From NCBI GenBank assembly GCA_015847255.1, contig JADLZK010008235.1:496001-560000 (forward strand): 64,000 bases of DNA, read 5' to 3'. Shown piece after piece: positions 13,980 through 24,667 of the stretch (position 1 is its first letter; every line of letters starts with the position of its first letter). The stretch is from Hyparrhenia diplandra. Lineage: Eukaryota; Streptophyta; Magnoliopsida; Poales; Poaceae. Under the pieces are notes generated by a model. That model was not told the origin of the DNA, did no database searches, and was given only the letters and a program-made list of their open reading frames with translations. The translations under genes were made by a program, and so were the position numbers.

Positions 13980-14700
13980 GATATGCTTCTGAGGTCCAAT
14001 AAAATCCACCAAACCCTACTCTGCGCCTCCTCCGTGCCCTTCTCAATCCTCAGCGCCCCCACGCCGCATCCAGTCTTCCACTCCGAGACGCATCCTGGCG
14101 ATGGTTGCCGAGCTCGGCAAGGGCGCGCGAGGGCTCACCAATCAATCCCCGCCCCTCCCATCCATGGTGACAGGATGATGCTCGTGGCGGTGGCGGCAGC
14201 GGTCTCCTTCATCCGTCTCCACCGCTATCGCCGGCAACAGCCCCCACCACAGGTATTGAAGATGTCTTCTCTTCTTCGTATCTCTATGTCCCACAGTTGG
14301 CATAATTGCTCTGGCTCGCAGGACGGGTGAAGGAAGGGGTGGATCCATCTACGGAGGCTAGGGAGGTGGCAGATCTCCTCCAAGCGCTGTTGGAAATTGT
14401 TGAGATTGCCACTCGCATCCACTGCAACGACGAGGTCGCCAATGCCGAGATCTAGGACACTGTCGGCCAAGAAAGGTACAACCCCAACATCCAGTTGTGT
14501 TCTGCATGACGCATTGACTCCTTCCCTTCCATCTGAACTCCGAATGGTCCATTGGTTAGCGATTGATATATATGTCTGTCATATGGATCTCTGCAGTTTC
14601 CATCTATCACATTTCGAGGTATCAAAATTTGCAGCTAAAGATTGTGCAGGTGCAGGGCCAGGAGCTGTACATATATGTAATTTAGATGGGTAGTACTGCT
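13980..14700. other. GC-rich, exon-like patch within the CACTA element
   Basis: This stands out as GC-rich against AT-rich transposon DNA. It contains ATG-led codons and a stretch open for 44 codons (about 14327-14456) preceded by an acceptor-like CTCGCAG, but the pieces do not join in one frame. It may be captured host sequence; I recognise no gene. Confidence 0.3.
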
Positions 14701-15960
14701 ACATGAGAAATCTGCACTATTTTGCCACTATTACTGAAACTGCCAACTTCTGTTAAAAGAAGGATGGACTTGTTAATTTCTTAATGTAAAATCTGACCAT
14801 ATATTATTTAGACAACAGCATGTGTGCAAAACTGATGCTGGCTTCTCTCTAATTTGTGTATTAGGCTGAGATAGTATGCTGCTTCGTTGAAAATTGTGGT
14901 GCTTCCGTGCTTAGGGAAATTAGTAGTCTACAACATGGTGTGGATAATAATAAACTTGCCTATATATGTTGATGACTAGAACATATTGCCTTGCCCCCTC
15001 TTTTTTTGCACATATTCTTGTAACGGACCAGACGTGGTGGATAGTAACAAAAATGTGTGAGTTGCAGACTGCAACATAACTATTATTCTCATATCAGCTT
15101 TGTAGTTTTTAGTTTTTCTGTCTAAAATAGTTCACATATTCAGTTCAGAGTACCTCATTGTTTGGAGCTGCAATTGCTATTTAGCAACTAACTGCTACAA
15201 TTTCCTTGCAGCTTGGTAGCTGATAAAGAGTGATTGCTAGGCATGGTTACTGCTAGGCAACTCTTCTTAATCATTTTAGGTAGATGCTATATCATAGGAT
15301 AAAAGAATTCATATATTTGTACTATACTAGAACTGGATTGCCGAAGCAACTTGTGTTTTTGTGATGCCAGTTCTATTTTTGTGCTTGCAGATTCAATCTC
15401 ATGCACCACTGAACTACTGTTGGCATATTAATTCTCCATATGCATGTAGGCATGCTTGTAGCACAGGATGTTACCGGAGATGAAAGGTACTGAGTTATCC
15501 CCACTTTGATCAATTAAAGTCAATTTTCTTAGAATACTAGTTCTTTTCTTGCTGTCTAAAAATATACTTTTCCTTAATTGCAGGAACATATATTGACTAG
15601 CTGATGGGTTCCTCCATTGATTTTTCAATCTATATGCAGTTGCCACTGAGGAAGAAATAGTATGCATCAATGTCGCTGCTTATAAGGGTTTTGAAGACTC
15701 CATACGGCTATAACTTGGAGCTAGATTTTTAGAATTTGTTTAGTTGGCTAGATCATTTTCTTTTCATGTTTTGTTGTACTTCAGTATAAAACATGTATTC
15801 TGGAGCATGCACCTTTGTATGGTCATTATAATAATATATAATTGGTTATTTGGTTTATTATTATTGTTTCAATTGCAATGGCCCATTATATTAGCCACAA
15901 TTGTCAATTATTAATTGAATTTGTGAATTATTTATTTATATATTTTTTTGTTGTGAAACC
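14701..15960. other. AT-rich right arm of the CACTA element
   Basis: No ORF or motif recognised between the exon-like patch and the 3' subterminal repeat array. Confidence 0.4.
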
Positions 15961-16483
15961 CCTACAGTTATAGGCGTTAGAGGTGGTTTGTGATGAGTAG
16001 AACCGCCCTTGCTATATCCACATTAGGGCGGCTCAAATAGCCGCCCCTAATGTTGAGACATTAGGAGCGGTTTTTCCCAACCGTCCCCTAATGTCGACAA
16101 ACATTAGAGTGCGCTTGTTTTAGGGCGGTTGGAAAAACCGCCCGCAATGTCCATCTAAAACCGCCTCTAATGTCCATCTAAAACCGCCCCGATGTTGATT
16201 TACGTAGTAGTGCTTGTTTGTTTCAGTTTTTTGTTGGCTTTCTACCAATCAGAAAGCTAAACAACTCGTCAAGCATGCGACAGGAATAAGATGGCGGCCA
16301 TGAAGCTTAAATTTAGCATAAGTTCTAGGCGTCCATCATCGGCAGACTTAAGCTCCAACCATGGGCGAGAGCTGAGGAGAAAATTAAGGCGAGTTTCTCC
16401 AATTTTGGCCACAAAAGGAAAGCCAGGAGTGTGGATTTTGTCCCACTATAGAAGGCCGACTAAAGGGTGCAACGGTCGATTTA

Positions 16484-16677
16484 GGTCCCGTTTGGTTCCC
16501 TCAATACTAAGGACTGGAGACTAAATTTTAGTTCCATTTAGTCCATAACTTATCAAACATGAGAACTAAAAAAGGGACTAATAGTCTGTAGTTCACTAAT
16601 GATCTCTCAAGAGGGACTAATTGAGTAATGGTCATGTCTAGTCTTAGTCCTTAGTGCCAAAAAATCCAAACACCCTC
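16484..16677. mobile_element. Tourist-like MITE
   Basis: Terminal repeats GGTCCCGTTTGGTTCC and (reverse complement) GAGGGTGTTTGGATTT are flanked by TTA at 16481-16483 and 16678-16680. It is 194 bp with the AT-rich interior typical of the abundant GGTCCCGTTTGG family of grasses. Confidence 0.85.
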
Positions 16678-16680
16678 TTA

Positions 16681-18084
16681 GACTATCCATTGCCAACTTA
16701 AAAGCGAAGGGATAAAATTTTGTAGGTGGTAGTGTAGCTCGAAGAGAGAGAAATAAGAGAATTAGGGAAAATGATGCTAGGACAGGGAGGACGAAGGGAC
16801 CTATAGTACTAACTACATAAAAATTAGGAAAATATATAATTGTTATATTATTTGAACAGCTTGCATCGTAAAACAAATTTTCATATAACTCTATGTTGAA
16901 ACCATAACAAAACTTTAATTTGTACTAGTGCTATTGGGAGAGATTTTTTTTTAAAAATAAAACTTTTAATACATAGAGCATCTCCAAAGAACACCCCTAC
17001 TAGGCTCACTACTCCTGATTGGGTACCAGGGATAAAAAAAAAACCAACTCTAGCGGACCCACACTACACCTCCAAGTTTGTTAGCCTCCTACTTTTCCTC
17101 TTCCACCCTCTATTCTTGTTGGGTCGCTACTAGTCCCCTACTTTTTTATGTTTTCACTCGCCTCCACTCTCTCGACTCGTCCGCGCAACCCACAGTAGTG
17201 CGTGCTGTGATTTGCCCAACCCCCTCCCGGCGCCCCCCCTCGATAGCCCCTCCCCGGCTCCCTCTCCCGGGCGGCGGACATGCCTTCCTCCCCTAAAAGA
17301 CGGCGGCTCCGCCCCTCTCGGCGCCTTGCTTCCCCCCGCGGCGAGCCCGCCCGGCTAGGGAAGGAGAGCTGGCGTGGCCGGCCCGACCGAGGTGAGCTCC
17401 GACGGCGACGACCTGCCCCAACGGTCCGACTGTTCGGCCGGTGCGACCGCCGGTGTGCCCCTACGCTGCGATGAAGAAGATTAGAGAGAGAGAGGAGGGA
17501 TGATGAATGGGCCATTGTTGTAACGGAAAAGAGCTCGTGCGTTGTAGCCGGAAAAATTGTATATATCAAGCTTCGTCATGCTCGAACTCCGCGCCATTGT
17601 TGCGGCTCGCGCATGCATCTTCTTCTTTGCCGAGATTCACGTCTCGGTGGCGGCCGTTAGCTAGCTCACATGGCCGAGCTCCACCTTCTTTGCCATCAGC
17701 CCGCTAGCCGCTCTGCCGGCCGACACACGAGCTCAGGCCGTCAATGTGCTCGAGCTCCACCTCATCGTTGCGAGCCACGCTTCAACAAATTTTGGTATGT
17801 GGTAAGCTCGATCATGGTTCGTAGGTCTCTCGATCTGGTTCTATTGTCTACTTTAGTTTGTGGTAGACGATCAATTTTGGTCCATGGGTGCCTCGATCTG
17901 GTTTTATTTGATATTCATCTCCACTAAAACGTATCGATGTAATCAGTTCCTAATTCGGTTCCCGGTCCTTAAGAACTGAAATATTACAGCTCTATTCGAT
18001 TCTTGGGCTCGGTTAACTAAAGAGCGAAGTATGCTTGTAAGCCCAGTAAATGAAAGAGACCCAACCCAACAAGGAACAACGCTA
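16681..18084. other. Intergenic region with GC-rich patch
   Basis: No gene is supported. GAGCATCTCCAA at about 16978 resembles a MITE terminus but no partner end was found. From 17200 to 17780 the sequence is GC-rich, with short overlapping open frames on both strands and no recognisable domain; these are treated as chance. Confidence 0.35.
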
Positions 18085-18390
18085 GCTATATAAGCCAACA
18101 TTCCACCGTAGGGTAGCCGCCCCCCCTACTGGCTTGCTCGACTGCCGCTCCTCGCTACCTCACTGCCTCTCTCCCGGTCCTTCCCAAATCCGCCTGCTCT
18201 CCTTGTCTCCTCCGGATCCGGTGTCCAGCTCTCCTTCCCAAGTGGCAGCGCATCGCCTTCCCCTTCCCTCCAGCTCCACGATGGCTTCAGTAGGAGTGCC
18301 CCGACGACGACGATGGTCCCTGGTGGCGGCGGTTCGCTCGTGCGCTGTCTGTGTAGGTTTCGACGGTGTTGCACAGGCTCTATCATAGGC
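18085..18390 (+). other. Orphan promoter and first-exon-like segment
   Basis: A TATA-like GCTATATAAGCC (about 18082-18093) is followed by a CT-rich leader and an ATG at 18281. That ATG opens a 35-codon frame ending TAG at 18386, with a possible donor GTGTAGGT near 18350. The layout resembles the first exon of a housekeeping-type gene, but no downstream exon is recognisable before the Pack-MULE begins. It could be a gene remnant or chance. Confidence 0.25.
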
Positions 18391-18885
18391 CTTGATTTGC
18401 TATGTATTTGGCCACGATGTGGAGCATATATTTAGGATTGTACTTTATTTGGTCTCGATCTAAATCATGGTGGACTTGATTCGGTTTTCCTAGGTAAGGA
18501 GTAATTTTTTTTTCCTTTACTTGAGGTTGAGTGTGAGACCGAGCGGGGTTTAGATTGGCTCGAGTGGGCAAAAAAATATTTTTGATAGATTTGGATTCGG
18601 AGTATTATAGATGTACTATCTAAATCAGGCCCATATTCTTTTTTTCTTAGGAATTTCAATATTTATAATACTTCATTATGTTCATTTTACCACTACGCTC
18701 AAACAAAAATGTATATTTGCATCCTTTAAACCAATATAGACTTAACATATTATAATTATTATTACAACACGGTTTTGTAAACCGAAATTTTAGAATTAAG
18801 AATAAGATTATAGACTGTCAATAAATTTAGGAGGTCAAGTAGATATATAGAAATTTTCCTTTATTACTCCAATATAAATAAAATT

Positions 18886-19050
18886 GAGTAAATTAGCTTT
18901 GTAGGTACCTAAACTATTGGGTGTTTCCCATGCAGTACTTTCAACTAAAAAATGTAATATCCGGATACTAGAACTAAATGTCAAGTACACCAAAGGTACA
19001 AAACACGCCACACAGGCACTAGAAGCTGACGTGGCGATATGACTCATCCG
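18886..19050 (+). repeat. Left terminal inverted repeat of the Pack-MULE
   Basis: This is about 165 bp, complementary to 20350-20482 joined to 37511-37544. The alignment runs continuously across the nested insertion once one TTA copy is kept. Confidence 0.88.
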
Positions 19051-19059
19051 ACGTGGACG

Positions 19060-20270
19060 CGCCAGCGTGGACGATGTCCAAAGGTGTTGTTCCACAAGTC
19101 AAAAGCTTGTTCAGATTGGTTGCGTCATTTCAGCGAACACATGCAGTGCATGGGAGGTGCTCACCATGGATGAATGGCTGCTGGTCATGGACTCATGGAC
19201 GAAGCACCAAGCAAAGCCGAGCGCTCGCTCGCGCTGCCCGGTATCGTCTACCTCCAACCATACCTGAACGAGAACGCGTCATGTGATTGTTACTACCCCA
19301 GCATGTGCTCAGGACCTCGCAAGCCGTCCACTCCTCCTCTGTCGGCGGCGACGGCCAAGGACTCCTCGGTGATGACAACAACATGACGGCGGTCCTGCTG
19401 GAGCTGGCGGCGGTGGACGACGTGGTGGCATTCAGGCGTGCCGCGGAGGACGACAAAGCCCCGACTGCCCGTCGCGGGCCACTGGTACGGCCCATCGACG
19501 GCCGCCGGACGCCGCCTCCACCTCGAGGCGAGCACACCGGCCATAGTCGCCGCGCTCTACGGCAACACTTCGGTGCTGGCGTACGTGCTGTCAACCACGC
19601 CGGCGGAGGCCGCGCGCGCGTCGCCCACAGACGGCGCCACGCCGCTCCACCTCGCGGCGGCCGACGGCTCCGCTGGCGCCGTCGAGGCCGCGCACCTCCT
19701 CCTCGCCTCTGGCGTGTCCGCGACACGCTCGCCTTCTCGGGACTCCGTGCCTGGGACCTCCTCCCGCGCGCCAACGCCGCTGCTGATAGGAACCATGCGC
19801 TCCGCATGCTTCTTCGTGCACAAGCCTGAGGAGCTCCGCGCCGTCAACCCCTCCGCGGTCTCCGTCCGGAGGCAGCCCACCGTGTGTCCGTGACCGTGTC
19901 GTCGCCGCGCTCCTCGCTGCCGAACGGCCTCGACATGGGCGGCAGCATGCTCAACTGGCCCTCCTCCCCGTCCAGCAGGCTCAAGACCGCGCTCGCCGGC
20001 TGGGAGCTGGACTTCGACCTCGAGTTACTCGCGCTCGACCAGTACCAGCAGAAGCTCTTCGACAAGGTGTCGTCGCCCAGGGCAAGCTGGGCTCGGCAGG
20101 CGGGATCGGCTCACCGCTGCCCGCTGCAGTGCCCGCCAGGACTGTGCCGGACTACACGGACCTGCTCGGCTTCGTCGACGCGCTGCTGCTCAAGCAGGCC
20201 GGGGACATGCCGGCATACTGCTCCATGACGGACACGCAGCTGCACATGCGGGGTCCACATGGGAGTGAGA
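19060..20270 (+). pseudogene. Captured fragment of an ankyrin + CCCH (TZF) zinc-finger gene
   Basis: Translations across shifting frames give two blocks of a plant tandem CCCH zinc-finger protein. The first (about 19384-19730) is ankyrin-like: LLELAAVDDVVAFRRAA, TPAIVAALYGNTSVLAYVL, DGATPLHLAAADGSAGAVE. The second (about 19800-20250) is the C-terminal tail: HKPEELRAVNPSAVSV, SSPRSSLPNGLDMGGS, SSRLKTALAGWELDFDLELL, ALDQYQQKLFDKVSSPRASW, PDYTDLLGFVD. In the family the paired CCCH fingers lie between these blocks; here they are absent, so an internal deletion removed the RNA-binding part. Frameshifts join the blocks poorly. It sits entirely between the Pack-MULE terminal repeats, so capture by the transposon is the simplest reading. 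The parent gene should be elsewhere in the genome. Confidence 0.8.
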
Positions 20271-20349
20271 CAGGGATAGGGACAAGATGGACTCAAAGAG
20301 ACGAGGCAGGGGCACAAGGGTCATTTTCCATGGCAGGTACATGTTGGCA

Positions 20350-20482
20350 GGGTGAGTCATATTGCCACGTCAGCTTCCAAAGGTACGTGGTGGCGTGTTT
20401 TGTACCTTTGGTGTACTTGTGGATAGTTTTAGTACCTAGAATTTACATTTTTTTAGTTAGGGATGCATGCGGAAAACACTTA
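20350..20482 (-). repeat. Right terminal inverted repeat of the Pack-MULE, inner part
   Basis: It is complementary to the left repeat over about 130 bp, up to GGAAAACACTTA, where the Harbinger element entered. The remaining 31 bp (ATAATTTAGGTACC...AATTTACTC) resume at 37514. Confidence 0.88.
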
Positions 20483-20483
20483 A

Positions 20484-23409
20484 GGCTCGTTCGGTTTTCA
20501 CGGGAACGGCCCGGAGCGGGGTATTTATTCGGCCGGAATGAGGTGAGCGGTTTGTAACCGGTATGTGCGGAATCGTTGTTCGGTTCTAATCGCTGGATTG
20601 GAAGCAGGCCCGGTTCGCCTCATTCCATCTCCTTCGGGCTCGGATCGAAGCGACCTCCCACCCTCGGGCTTCATTCGGTGGGCGGCCGGGCCCGGTGGTT
20701 GGCGGCGCGAGGCGACCGTGGGTGGCGGCGCGAGGCTACGGCGAGCTCCTCCCATCAGGCGTCCACGCTTCCCGCCGCCTGCTCTCCGGTGAAAAGCGCC
20801 GCCTCCTAACCATCCGACCTCCTCTCCGATTAGTCTAGGGTTCTTGGTTCTTAGAATTGGGGACTCAGCGCCGGCAAAGGTCCGGCCTCCAATTGCTGGG
20901 AGTTACTAGCCAGCGGCCGATTGAGGATCCGATTCTTGGTTCTTGGTTCTTGGTTCTTGGTTTTGGGTTTCAGTGGCAGCGAGCGCTAGCCGGTGGCCGT
21001 GGGTTTCGGTCCTAGTTCTTTCGGATCCGACGGTAAAGGTTCCCCTCCTTCTCGTGACGCTACGCTCCGTAGTTCTTGGTTCCCTCTACTGCAACGGCAT
21101 CCAGCAGCAACGATGTAATTGTATCGAATTCAGATGCATGGCTGTATCACCCTCGTCATTGGTAGGTACGTCTAGATTCATCCCCTTCGTCTCCTCCGTC
21201 CGCTGCTCCAATTCTCCGATGGTTAGTCATGTTCCGATTCCCAGGTGTGTGTGTGTGGATGTGTCCTTGAGACCTTGACTGCCTGGCTTCCGCATGATAT
21301 ATTTTATTGATTCTTGCTTTTGGTTTGAGAAAGCCTGTGCCTTTGAGCAAAATCAATGCAAATTATCAAGTTTCGTTTCCTTCTTCCTAAGCTTCAGGTT
21401 GCTTTACACTTCTGTGTGGTTTGCTCATGCTTTGTCTGTTTACAGTCCTCCAAACAAATTGATTAGTTAGCTCAAGCCGTTTATGTCAGTGTTGATTTCC
21501 CATTCCCTTTACATTTGTCATGGTCTAACCATACAATCTTAGAATTAAGAAAGATATAATGTTATCTATATCCTATTCTCTATGATCCTTGGTTTCTGGC
21601 GCTGTGGTTTCTTTGTCTATTTTAGCTTATCATTTACAAACTTATTTGTATCAATAATCTAAACAAACTCTGGGGACGACATTGTTCATGCCTTGTCCAC
21701 GAAGGGGCGGTGAAGGCTGGCTGTGGCGGCGGCAGAGGGCCGCGGCGGGGGCAGCGCCAGAGGCCGACTGCTTGCGACCTCGCAGGGCTGTGCTCGAGGA
21801 CGAACAGGGAGGCAGGGCCATGCCATTGGCGGACCCAAAAACAAACGGCCAAGGCCACTGAACATGGCCTCCTTCAGGTTGAGGTTCAGGCTGCAGAGTG
21901 GGTCACTGAACATGGGCTCGAACATACTGCTGCTTCCACCTCCTCTTCTTCCTCCTCCGGTTGTTGCCTGAACCTCAACCTTGGGTTCAGGCAGTGTTGC
22001 TCTGTTGCTGATCGATATTCTTGGGTGAAGAAAACAGAGGCAATTGGTGAATGAAAGGAAGTGTTTGTTGCTTGCTTACTCTTCTTGTTGAGGCCAAGGA
22101 GAACTTGAGCTCCATGGGGTGTGTGTGTGTGTGTGCTCTTGGTTATGTGTGCTCTTGTGTGTGCTCTTGGTAAATGAAAGGAAGTGATTGTACCAGCACT
22201 TCCTAGGGTTGGTGAAGACGAGCCGCCTCCTTCCTGGGACCCCGTTTTGACACCAAAAGGTACTCCAGCTCCCTCCTATTGCCCTATTATATATTGCTGC
22301 CCTATTCTTCAACAAATATATGACCGTACTATTCTTTTGCTATGTTTCAGAGTTTAGTTCAGAACTAACATTTGACCAATAAGCTAGCATAGTTCAGTAG
22401 TCCAATAATTGGAACTTTGTTTCCCATTTTGTACTCTCTTTTTATTACTGAAACATTTGTGTTTGAGAGAGATTCCTTACAACATTTTCTTTGAGACGTA
22501 TTCCTTATAACATTGGCTCTGTCATCAAGTATAGCAATTTGTTCGAGACTGAATTGATGTTTTTTTCTCTAGTTTTAGATTGACACTAACATTAGAAATT
22601 AATATTATTGTTTATTTTGCAGCATCGATGCAAGGCAATGGGCAAGGTCAGTTTTTTAAATTTATTCTTGTTGCGTTGCTCTCTACCTGTGGTATACCTG
22701 TTTCTACAATTGGCCATTATTTTCATCCAATCTGAGACTGAAAGCTGACATTACTGAAAACAAAAGTTAAGTTTCATACCATCCTTGCTTCTGCAAGTCG
22801 CCACTAGCAGGGAGGGAGCAATTGCTATTTTCTCTGAATTGTTAGAAGTTAGCACGTGGTTCAGTTACATTGTTTAGCTGCACTACATTAGCCTGTACTA
22901 CTATGTTTAGCTGCACTACATCTATGTTTACATCTCAGTAGCAGGAGGCGGCAGTTCCAGCTTTCACTCCTTGTATGCATGCTTCCTTCCATCAGCTTAA
23001 GCACTAGTCTGCCTCTTATATATTTTGTTCTTGCAATTGCAGTACCATTGAAGAATCTACTCTAGTGTTGTGGAGAACTTCCTGCATCAAAGAAATGGAT
23101 CTTTCATTAGAAGACCTAATGTATTTGTCCCTCATGGCCTCCTCAAGTCTGCAGTGTGTTTACAATGTATTTCATGAGATTGGACGAAAATAATGTATTC
23201 GTCCAGCTCAGGTTTTGTCCCTCATGTGGCCTCCTCAAGTCTGCAGTGTGTTTACAATGTATTTCATGAGATGTATTTGACAGCACTCCAATTGATTTCC
23301 TGTAAAAAAAAGAATTGTCCTAGCTGCTTATCTAGGATAGCAGTACATCTTGTGATTGGATTCTGCAGTGCCCCAAGCAATGCCTGTTTTAGATCCCAGA
23401 GAGTGGACC
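20484..23409. other. Left interior of the Harbinger-class element, no gene recognised
   Basis: Mostly non-coding by inspection, with short open frames on both strands but no conserved motif. AT-rich from 21.3 kb on, GC-rich near 20.6-21.1 and 21.7-21.9 kb. It could contain host-derived pieces that I cannot identify. Confidence 0.4.
23119..23273. repeat. Short tandem duplication
   Basis: GGCCTCCTCAAGTCTGCAGT and the following TTTACAATGTATTTCATGAG occur at about 23137-23180 and again at about 23228-23271, about 91 bp apart, with a few differences. Confidence 0.8.
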
Positions 23410-23414
23410 CTAAC

Positions 23415-24621
23415 TGTGGGACTCGGATATTCGGACCAAGTCAATCATCCCAATCCGTCCCTAACAAAGTGTTAGAAGGAGGGCACGCTCGTCGGAGATG
23501 GGATATTACCCATGATAAAAGCCGAGACCCGGCGAGAGCATCTCCGTCTCGAGCGAGAACTTCGCGGGCGCAAAGGCCCGGGGATGAGCTCGAGCTCGCC
23601 CAGGAGAAAACTCCGCCGAGCGAGCTCCACGAGGGAGCGCGGAGATATAACGAGCTCCGCCGGGACAACGAGCTCTCTTCCGTCTCGGATGAGCTCCCCG
23701 CGCCAAATCCCGAGGGCGTCGGGAGAATCCGGGACGCGATGATTAGGATCGAGTCATAGCTGCAGCGGCCGGCGCGCAACCTACGACCAGATCTCATCAC
23801 TGCTGCGAGATCGTCGACGGCACGCAGCGGACAGCGGGGCTGTCGAACCACGCCAAATGACGACAAGCACAAGAGACAACTACTAGCGACAAGAATGACC
23901 TCGACGGACAAAAGTCGAGCTGCATCGAGCTCTCACGGCCCACCGCCTGCGACACCAAGTACAAGCATTTAAGGCACGGCGGCGCCTCACGACCTCGACC
24001 CCGCGGACACGGGCGCGTGCGGCGGGCCGATGCGGCCGCGAGAGTACGGCGGCGGGGCGAGCTCATTGTCTCCCTCAGCGCCGACCAGCGAGCCCGAGCT
24101 CGGCGTTAAACGCGTACTCCGTATCGGGATACGGGCCGCCTCTACTCTACACTCTGGCGGCCGTGCGTGCGTGGGAAGTAGGGCGGCGGCCACACGCGCC
24201 GCGCCGGACGGCCCGGCGTGCCGACATTGCAGAGTGACTTTTCCTCTTCACCCCGAGACTTGTATTCCTTCTATTTCTAGGTCCTCCGCTCGGTGACCCC
24301 CTGTGAGCTCCCCTTGCGACTATAAAGGGAGGGCTCGGCCAGGGAGAAAGGCTCTCTCGCACACGTAAAGCGCACACACGAATCTTTCGATCACACACAC
24401 ACACACACACACACAACCACGGGGGCTTGGGGCTCATCTCCCTCTCGCCCGGCTTGTATTCGCCCCGTCTGGCGGTTTGAGCTCGATAGTGCCACACAAT
24501 GGACTAGGGTGCTCGGCAGCCCCGAACCAGTATAAACCACCGTGTCATTGTTCTTGACCTAGGCCATCGTTGCACACATTAGCCCGGTCGGTTCTTGTGA
24601 CCGTGGTATACAACCCACGGT
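23415..24621 (+). repeat. 5' LTR of the gypsy element
   Basis: TGTGGGACTCGG start, ~1207 bp, colinear with the 3' LTR. It carries a core promoter TATAAAG at 24321-24327 and a (CA)n run at about 24391-24415. The end is placed just before the primer-binding site. Confidence 0.9.
24321..24327 (+). promoter_or_regulatory. TATA box of the 5' LTR
   Basis: GCGACTATAAAGGGAGG in the 5' LTR is matched by GCGACTATAAAAAGGAGG at 37064 in the 3' LTR. Its conservation in both copies and position in the LTR support a retroelement core promoter. Confidence 0.7.
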
Positions 24622-24640
24622 TGGCGCGCCCGGTAGGGGC
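24622..24640 (+). other. Primer-binding site of the gypsy element
   Basis: TTGGCGCGCCCGGTAGGGG directly follows the 5' LTR. A TTGGCGC-type PBS complementary to a tRNA 3' end is common in plant Ty3/gypsy elements. The specific tRNA is not determined here. Confidence 0.6.
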
Positions 24641-24667
24641 GGCGCTAGTGTGACGTTCACCATTTCG

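Larger units (their letters stand above)
10857..16212. mobile_element. Non-autonomous CACTA (En/Spm) transposon
   Basis: The ends are CACTACTAC (10857) and GTAGTAGTG (to 16212), flanked by a 3-bp CTT direct repeat at 10854-10856 and 16213-16215. Subterminal arrays of the motif ACATTAGGGGCGG, in both orientations, lie at about 10895-11120 and 15970-16195, as expected for transposase-binding regions of CACTA elements. No TnpD/TnpA-like ORF is visible, so mobilisation would need a partner in trans. Total length is 5356 bp, of which 1399 bp is a nested solo LTR. Confidence 0.92.

Noticed and set aside
16978..17060. A MITE starting GAGCATCTCCAA
   Set aside because: Only one terminus was found. 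No complementary partner end or target duplication was located within the next kilobase.
17138..17569. A 143-codon minus-strand frame
   Set aside because: It sits in a GC-rich patch with several overlapping frames on both strands and has no recognisable domain or splice support.
24391..24415. A CRISPR-like or regulatory repeat array
   Set aside because: It is a simple (CA)n tract in the LTR. No spaced repeat array exists anywhere in the window.
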